Source: Prevotella vespertina (GTDB lineage Bacteria > Bacteroidota > Bacteroidia > Bacteroidales > Bacteroidaceae). Taken from it: a stretch of 64,000 nucleotides of DNA. The stretch covers positions 1 to 64,000 of the forward strand of contig NZ_VVIQ01000013.1 of the NCBI RefSeq assembly GCF_009728485.1, written 5' to 3'. Position 1 is the first letter of the stretch. The number at the start of each line of letters is the position of its first letter. Shown one piece after another: positions 60,083 to 64,000 of this stretch. Position numbers and translations under genes: made by a program. Below the pieces are notes generated by a model. The model did no database searches, was not told the origin of the DNA, and saw only the letters and a program-made list of their open reading frames with translations.

Positions 60083-60127
60083 TTAAGAAGTCTGTTTATC
60101 CCTAAGCTATTAAGCGTTGCGAAGATA
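60077..60127 (-). promoter_or_regulatory. Inverted repeat and -7-like box upstream of the antitoxin
   Basis: AATAGCTTA (60077-60085) and TAAGCTATT (60103-60111) are perfect 9-bp inverted arms 17 bp apart. A minus-strand TATCTTCG at 60120-60127 is one base off the -7 consensus. The arms would lie at the 5' end of the transcript: an operator or an RNA hairpin. Confidence 0.45.
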
Positions 60128-60201
60128 ATAAAAGTTTCTTATATAGGAAACTTGTAATGGTCTTTTTTATAAAAGGAAGGCAAATATTGTTGATGAGAAT
60201 A

Positions 60202-61722
60202 TTAAGTTTTCCATGCTTTTTGTTTACCAGTTGATAGCATTCCGATGTTTTGGAAGGTTATACCATGTGGCATTTCAGCACGTGAGAGTTGGGGTTTAAG
60301 CCATGTGAGGAGTTCTTCTTCTGTCATGGATAGGCTGGGGGTACATTCAACTTCAGCCTGTATCACATTGCCAAAGAATGGGTGAGGAACGGCAAAGACA
60401 CGCACTGCAATGATGGAAGGGTGGGCAAGTAGTACCTGTTCTATGTGTTCTGGGTGGACGTTCTCACCCCCACATACCACCATCCGGTCGGTTCTGCCTC
60501 GATGAAAATAGTACCCATCGAGATTCTGAAAGACCAAGTCTCCAGTGCTTTGCCATTGGTTCTTACGTCCAGCCATAGCCCAACTCGATCGCACCCATAG
60601 TTCACCAACATGCTCCTCGTTCGCTTCCTTAATCTTACATCTTACTCCCCAAATTGCTTTCCCAAGCGTTGTTTCGTCGAAAGCAGCAAGGTCTTGCGGA
60701 GTAGCAAGTAAGAAGAAGCCCGCTTCAGAAGTGCCATAGAGATTGTAAAGAACATCCCCCAGTTGTTGATGAGTAGTTTCGATGAGCTGCTTTGGAAGTC
60801 TGTCTCCCCCACAGATGAGGCATTTTAGGCTTTCCATTTGGCTTTTTGCTCCTTCTATCTGCCATAGTCTTGAAAGCATAGCAGGTACGATGGGCATTAC
60901 TTCAATGCGTTCGTTCTGAATAATGGATAGTGTTTCTTGTGCTTGAAAACGCCTTTGCAGACAGATCTTCTTACCCATTAAGAGTGAAACAATGAGTGTG
61001 GCAAGTCCGAAACCATGATAGAAAGGTAAAGAGATGAGCACACTGTCATATTGATTAATCCCTATTTTGTGGAGCAGAGCGATGAGGGGTGGTAGGAAAG
61101 AGGTGATTGCTGGACGCCGAGCCACAGGCTTGTAATTACCACTCGAACCGCCCGTATGAATGATAATCTTTGTTCCTTGGAACATACGAGGGAGCTTCAT
61201 TTTGCCTTTTTTGTGCTCCCTATATATAATAAGGTGGTGGAGTTCCTCTGTTGTTACAGCTTTACATGGAAGTAGTTGAGGCTCTTCTATCAGTTCTTTA
61301 TCATATAGAAAGAGTTGATAATGACGTTTTCTCAGATATTCTAAAAGCTGATCTTGCGGCATGTCAGTGTTCAACAAGGTGATATGAGCACCTATTCGGG
61401 AGAGAGCAGGGAGCAGTAAGGACAGGATGAGGCTGTTACGTCCTAAGAGAGCAACATTCATCTTGGGGCGTAGTTGGTATTGTGTATAGAGCAGATGAGC
61501 CAGTTTTTGTGCTTTCTCGTATGTTTCTTGATATGTTAGAGAACCTTCTTCATTCTTTATCGCACAGCGATTTGGATAGAAGTGAGCGGCGAAATGGAGC
61601 AGAGCCATCAAACTCATTCCTTCTGAAAGCAAGTATTTTGCCCAGTAGAATAATCCTTTTGGCGAAAGAATATGTAGTCGATACAGAATGAGGAGGAGAT
61701 CCCTTAATGTTTTGTTCTTCAT
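60202..61722 (-). CDS. AMP-dependent acyl-CoA synthetase/ligase-like protein
   Basis: The 506-residue protein is an adenylate-forming enzyme. The phosphate-binding loop is IIHTGGSSGNYKP, followed by YNLYGTSEAGFF, the STGDLVFQN region with GYYFHRGRTDRMVVCGGENV, and the C-terminal TGKQK with the catalytic Lys. It would activate a carboxylic (probably fatty) acid to acyl-AMP or acyl-CoA. I chose ATG 61722 because it overlaps the SDR stop as ATGA; the longer frame has an unlikely Cys/His-rich extension. It forms a two-gene operon with the SDR. The substrate is unknown. Confidence 0.85.
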   Translation of the reverse strand: MKNKTLRDLLLILYRLHILSPKGLFYWAKYLLSEGMSLMALLHFAAHFYPNRCAIKNEEGSLTYQETYEKAQKLAHLLYTQYQLRPKMNVALLGRNSLILSLLLPALSRIGAHITLLNTDMPQDQLLEYLRKRHYQLFLYDKELIEEPQLLPCKAVTTEELHHLIIYREHKKGKMKLPRMFQGTKIIIHTGGSSGNYKPVARRPAITSFLPPLIALLHKIGINQYDSVLISLPFYHGFGLATLIVSLLMGKKICLQRRFQAQETLSIIQNERIEVMPIVPAMLSRLWQIEGAKSQMESLKCLICGGDRLPKQLIETTHQQLGDVLYNLYGTSEAGFFLLATPQDLAAFDETTLGKAIWGVRCKIKEANEEHVGELWVRSSWAMAGRKNQWQSTGDLVFQNLDGYYFHRGRTDRMVVCGGENVHPEHIEQVLLAHPSIIAVRVFAVPHPFFGNVIQAEVECTPSLSMTEEELLTWLKPQLSRAEMPHGITFQNIGMLSTGKQKAWKT

Positions 61723-62564
61723 AGTTTCTGATAGAAAAGACGGATAATAGGGGCAATGGCATGCGCAATGGGAACAGAGAGAGTAGCCCACCAGGGTTGG
61801 TAACAATACTTCTTTCCTATGCAGAGGCGCAAGAGAATCTTAGCAGCATCAGCTGGATTGTAAGCTGGAAGATTACGATATTGCCCGTTGACATCCGACA
61901 TCTGTGTATGAACCAAGGGCAGGTAAGCCACATGAACACGCACCCCTAACTTCTTTAACTCTATCCTTGCTGTGTCAAGCCATGCGTTGGCAGCAACTTT
62001 GGAGGCGTGATAAGCCGACCAACCTGGTGCCATTGGATAGAGAGAACTTACGGAGGAAGAGTAAACGATATGCCCTTTATTTGTTTGCAAGGCAGGTAAT
62101 AGTGCGAGAGATAACGCCACTAACGATCGATAATTGAGGTCCATTGTGCGGTCATAATCGTGCAATCGGTCTATTGCCAGTGCGATATTGCGATGAATGG
62201 ATTTGCCTGCATTGCAGAAAAGATAGTCCACTTGCGGCATATCCTTGCGTAGCTTTTGATAGAGACGGTCGAGTTGCTCCCTATCACGGAGGTCTATCGC
62301 ACAATAATCGGCATGACACCCTTGCTCCTTAGCTTTCGCACAGAGCATTTGTAACTCCGCTTCACTGCGTGCAAGAAGAAAGATGTTTGCTCCCAAAGAG
62401 ATTAATTCCTCTGTCAGAGCACGACCTATCCCGTGGGATGCACCCGTAACGATTACCCACTTCCCACGCATTTCCTTTGCCACTACTTGGCGTTTTAAAT
62501 GGATGGGCGGATAAGCTATTGCAGTGCTGATAGCCATTAACTTGCTTTTGATAGATGCTCTCAT
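61719..62564 (-). CDS. Short-chain dehydrogenase/reductase
   Basis: The 281-residue SDR has the cofactor motif VTGASHGIGRALTEEL at about residues 38-53, the NAG motif in FCNAGKS, and the catalytic Ser and YHASK (YSSSVSSLYP ... SAYHASKVAANAW). An N-terminal extension of about 30 residues and a C-terminal hydrophobic stretch (WWATLSVPIAHAIAPIIRLF) suggest membrane association, as in lipid-modifying SDRs. It overlaps the acyl ligase gene by 4 bp, so the two probably act in one lipid or secondary-metabolite step. Confidence 0.88.
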   Translation of the reverse strand: MRASIKSKLMAISTAIAYPPIHLKRQVVAKEMRGKWVIVTGASHGIGRALTEELISLGANIFLLARSEAELQMLCAKAKEQGCHADYCAIDLRDREQLDRLYQKLRKDMPQVDYLFCNAGKSIHRNIALAIDRLHDYDRTMDLNYRSLVALSLALLPALQTNKGHIVYSSSVSSLYPMAPGWSAYHASKVAANAWLDTARIELKKLGVRVHVAYLPLVHTQMSDVNGQYRNLPAYNPADAAKILLRLCIGKKYCYQPWWATLSVPIAHAIAPIIRLFYQKL

Positions 62565-62650
62565 GGGTGCATTCTTCTCTATTCGTCTCTAAGAACCAAC
62601 GCTATTCTGTATAAGAATCATTCGATTTCTTACCTTATTATAATAGGTGT

Positions 62651-63379
62651 TTAAACCATCTCAAGACTATAGTGTTGATAGTCACGGATAATGGTATAAA
62701 GGAATTTCTCATTACCCGTTCTGGTGTCAGAGATGCCTAAGTGTTCCCGAACTTTAGGTGCTAAGGTAGCTATTCGACGCTCTCTATCAGGTCCATAGTC
62801 GGCATTGAGCGTGCGTTGAATGACCTCTATCTGATTGAGCGAAAGGTCTTCTGCCTGTGGATAGACAGGTTTATAGTTGCGATCAAGGTACGAGAACTCG
62901 TCAAGAGAGACTTGAATCTTATGGTAATCATTGATTTTTATCACCATAGTATGGGCTGCTAAGTCGCCTAAACGCTGTGAGTTCTTGGTCAAAAGGATAA
63001 TTGCTACACCTACGAAGGAGAACCCTATGTCAATAATCAGGAATAACCAGCGCATGAAGAAGTCGCCTATACCAGGTGTAGTACCGTCTTTCTTCACCAC
63101 ACGGATGCGCATAATCATCTTTCCAAGGCTCTGTCCATGGTTGAAGAGTTCCATATAAAAGGAATAGAAGAGCACTGACAAGAAAACAAAGAACGCCGAG
63201 TATACTTGTAGTTTATCATTCAGATAGTCGTCTGTATTATATATTAGTAGCCCCATACCAAAGGCGTAAACGAATAGGATAAAAGCGTCAATCATCTGTG
63301 CAAGCATGCGTTCGCCAATGCTTGCTGGCGATTGACTAATTTGCACATATTGCCCTGTAATGATGTTGGATTCTGACAT
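62651..63379 (-). CDS. RDD family membrane protein
   Basis: The 242-residue protein carries an RDD domain: SIGERMLAQMIDAFILFVYA, a second membrane segment (LQVYSAFFVFLSVLFYSFYM), then the loop NHGQSLGKMIMRIRVVKKDG and a third segment around FLIIDIGFSFVGVAIILL. The last 90 residues are soluble (SLDEFSYLDRNYKPVYPQAE). RDD proteins are inner-membrane proteins, some implicated in ion or Na+/H+ transport. It is divergent from the SpoIIM-like gene, a pairing common in Bacteroidetes. Confidence 0.92.
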   Translation of the reverse strand: MSESNIITGQYVQISQSPASIGERMLAQMIDAFILFVYAFGMGLLIYNTDDYLNDKLQVYSAFFVFLSVLFYSFYMELFNHGQSLGKMIMRIRVVKKDGTTPGIGDFFMRWLFLIIDIGFSFVGVAIILLTKNSQRLGDLAAHTMVIKINDYHKIQVSLDEFSYLDRNYKPVYPQAEDLSLNQIEVIQRTLNADYGPDRERRIATLAPKVREHLGISDTRTGNEKFLYTIIRDYQHYSLEMV

Positions 63380-63410
63380 TCTCTTTGTAACAAATTGGTT
63401 ATTTCAGTTG

Positions 63411-63438
63411 CAAATATAGGAAAAAAACTCTACTTTTG
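63411..63438. promoter_or_regulatory. Divergent promoters of RDD and SpoIIM-like genes
   Basis: TATATTTG on the minus strand at 63411-63418 and TACTTTTG on the plus strand at 63431-63438, 12 bp apart. Confidence 0.6.
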
Positions 63439-63482
63439 TGGGCAGTTGGTAGAATTAATCATCATTACCTATAAAAGAGATA

Positions 63483-64000
63483 ATGAAGGAAATCCTTTTC
63501 ATACGTAATAACATTGAGAAGTGGAAAGCAATAGAAGCGTTGGTGGACAACATCAACTCGGTAATGCCTGACCGCTTGGCAGATGCTTACACAGACCTTA
63601 CAAGCGATCTTGCCTTTGCTCAAACACATTATCCAACATCACGAATTACAATCTATCTAAACAACCTTTCCTCTGCACTTCATAATGAGATCTATCGCAA
63701 TAAGCGTGAGAAATGGAAACGAATGATCACCTTTTGGACGCAAGAGGTACCTGATGTGATGTGGAAAGAACGGCGATTACTATTCCTGTCATTCGCTATC
63801 TTCATGATAAGTGTGCTCATTGGAGTCGTCTCAACACTGGGTGATGAATCTTTCCCAAGGCTCATACTCGGTGATGGATACATGGATCAGACGCTCGAGA
63901 ACATAGCACAAGGAAAGCCAATGGGCATATATGGAAGTGAAGAAGAGGGGGTTATGTTCATCGGAATCACGCTAAATAACGTCATGGTATCGTTCTATAC
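63483..64000 (+). CDS. SpoIIM-like membrane protein (partial, runs off the end)
   Basis: At least 172 residues are visible from ATG 63483 (MKEILFIRNNIEKWKAIEAL). The soluble N-terminal helical part (YTDLTSDLAFAQTHYPTSRI, NNLSSALHNEIYRNKREKWK) is followed by a membrane segment (LLFLSFAIFMISVLIGVVST) and MFIGITLNNVMVSFYT at the window edge. This matches the stage II sporulation protein M family, which in non-sporulating Bacteroidetes accompanies RDD, DUF4129 and MoxR genes, with unknown function. The C-terminal membrane segments lie outside the window. Confidence 0.85.
   Translation, partial: MKEILFIRNNIEKWKAIEALVDNINSVMPDRLADAYTDLTSDLAFAQTHYPTSRITIYLNNLSSALHNEIYRNKREKWKRMITFWTQEVPDVMWKERRLLFLSFAIFMISVLIGVVSTLGDESFPRLILGDGYMDQTLENIAQGKPMGIYGSEEEGVMFIGITLNNVMVSFY

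Noticed and set aside
1..64000. tRNA, rRNA or insertion sequence genes
   Set aside because: I looked through the intergenic gaps and saw no cloverleaf, rRNA segment or transposase frame; a tRNAscan or IS search would be decisive.

Overview
The window is a piece of a low-GC Bacteroidetes chromosome, most likely an oral or gut Prevotella. The grounds are: many promoters of the Bacteroidetes type (a TTG-like box about 19 bp before TAnnTTTG), two SusC/SusD outer-membrane uptake pairs, a 290-residue primary sigma factor of the Bacteroidetes kind, a 'smalltalk' mini-protein beside an HU gene, a fimbrillin-like lipoprotein, and GC-rich dispersed hairpin repeats in many of the long intergenic gaps. 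No sequence search was run, so the genus is an inference.

Layout. 1-2283: a gene-free stretch with a 44-bp tandem repeat and a recurring TTTGTCGC-like motif, then a leftward M15 peptidase / HU-like protein / smalltalk set. 2284-5300: a perfect palindrome, then feoB with a fused FeoA domain (ferrous iron uptake). 5301-6712: a strong terminator, a candidate structured small RNA on the minus strand, and repeats. 6713-16890: a nutrient-uptake operon (SusC, SusD, a zinc metallohydrolase lipoprotein, a DUF4302-like lipoprotein, a BACON lipoprotein, a leucine-rich-repeat lipoprotein). 17472-20148: a free-standing 37-residue double-glycine peptide gene, then a 56-residue small protein overlapping a fimbrillin-like lipoprotein gene. 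20532-28398: a TonB receptor, queC (convergent), pgk, and a short sialic-acid set (mutarotase, MFS transporter, lyase). 28963-41098: a second uptake operon (STN-type SusC, SusD, DUF4843, PKD-like lipoprotein) ending in two overlapping paralogous DUF4953-type metalloproteases, the first of which has lost all three zinc-binding histidines. 41645-53772: housekeeping genes (serS, a fused NfnA/NfnB-like oxidoreductase, a Cof-type phosphatase, fbaA, nnr, hpt, adk, obgE, a laccase-domain protein, a small lipoprotein). 53773-64000: four 22-bp-phased palindromes, an AAA/PD-(D/E)XK protein, a small basic protein, a stand-alone AICAR formyltransferase, ridA, the primary sigma factor, an orphan XRE antitoxin with an apparent toxin remnant, an AMP-ligase/SDR pair, and divergent RDD and SpoIIM-like genes; the last runs off the end.

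How it works together. The two SusC/SusD operons look like outer-membrane machines that bind, trim and import large ligands. Both carry metallopeptidases, so peptides or glycoproteins are a plausible substrate, and the nearby sialic-acid genes would fit a host-glycoprotein diet; this is inference. The most unusual items are the pseudo-protease/protease pair, the orphan GG peptide, the promoter-to-terminator small RNA unit, and several well-formed but unexplained DNA symmetry elements.
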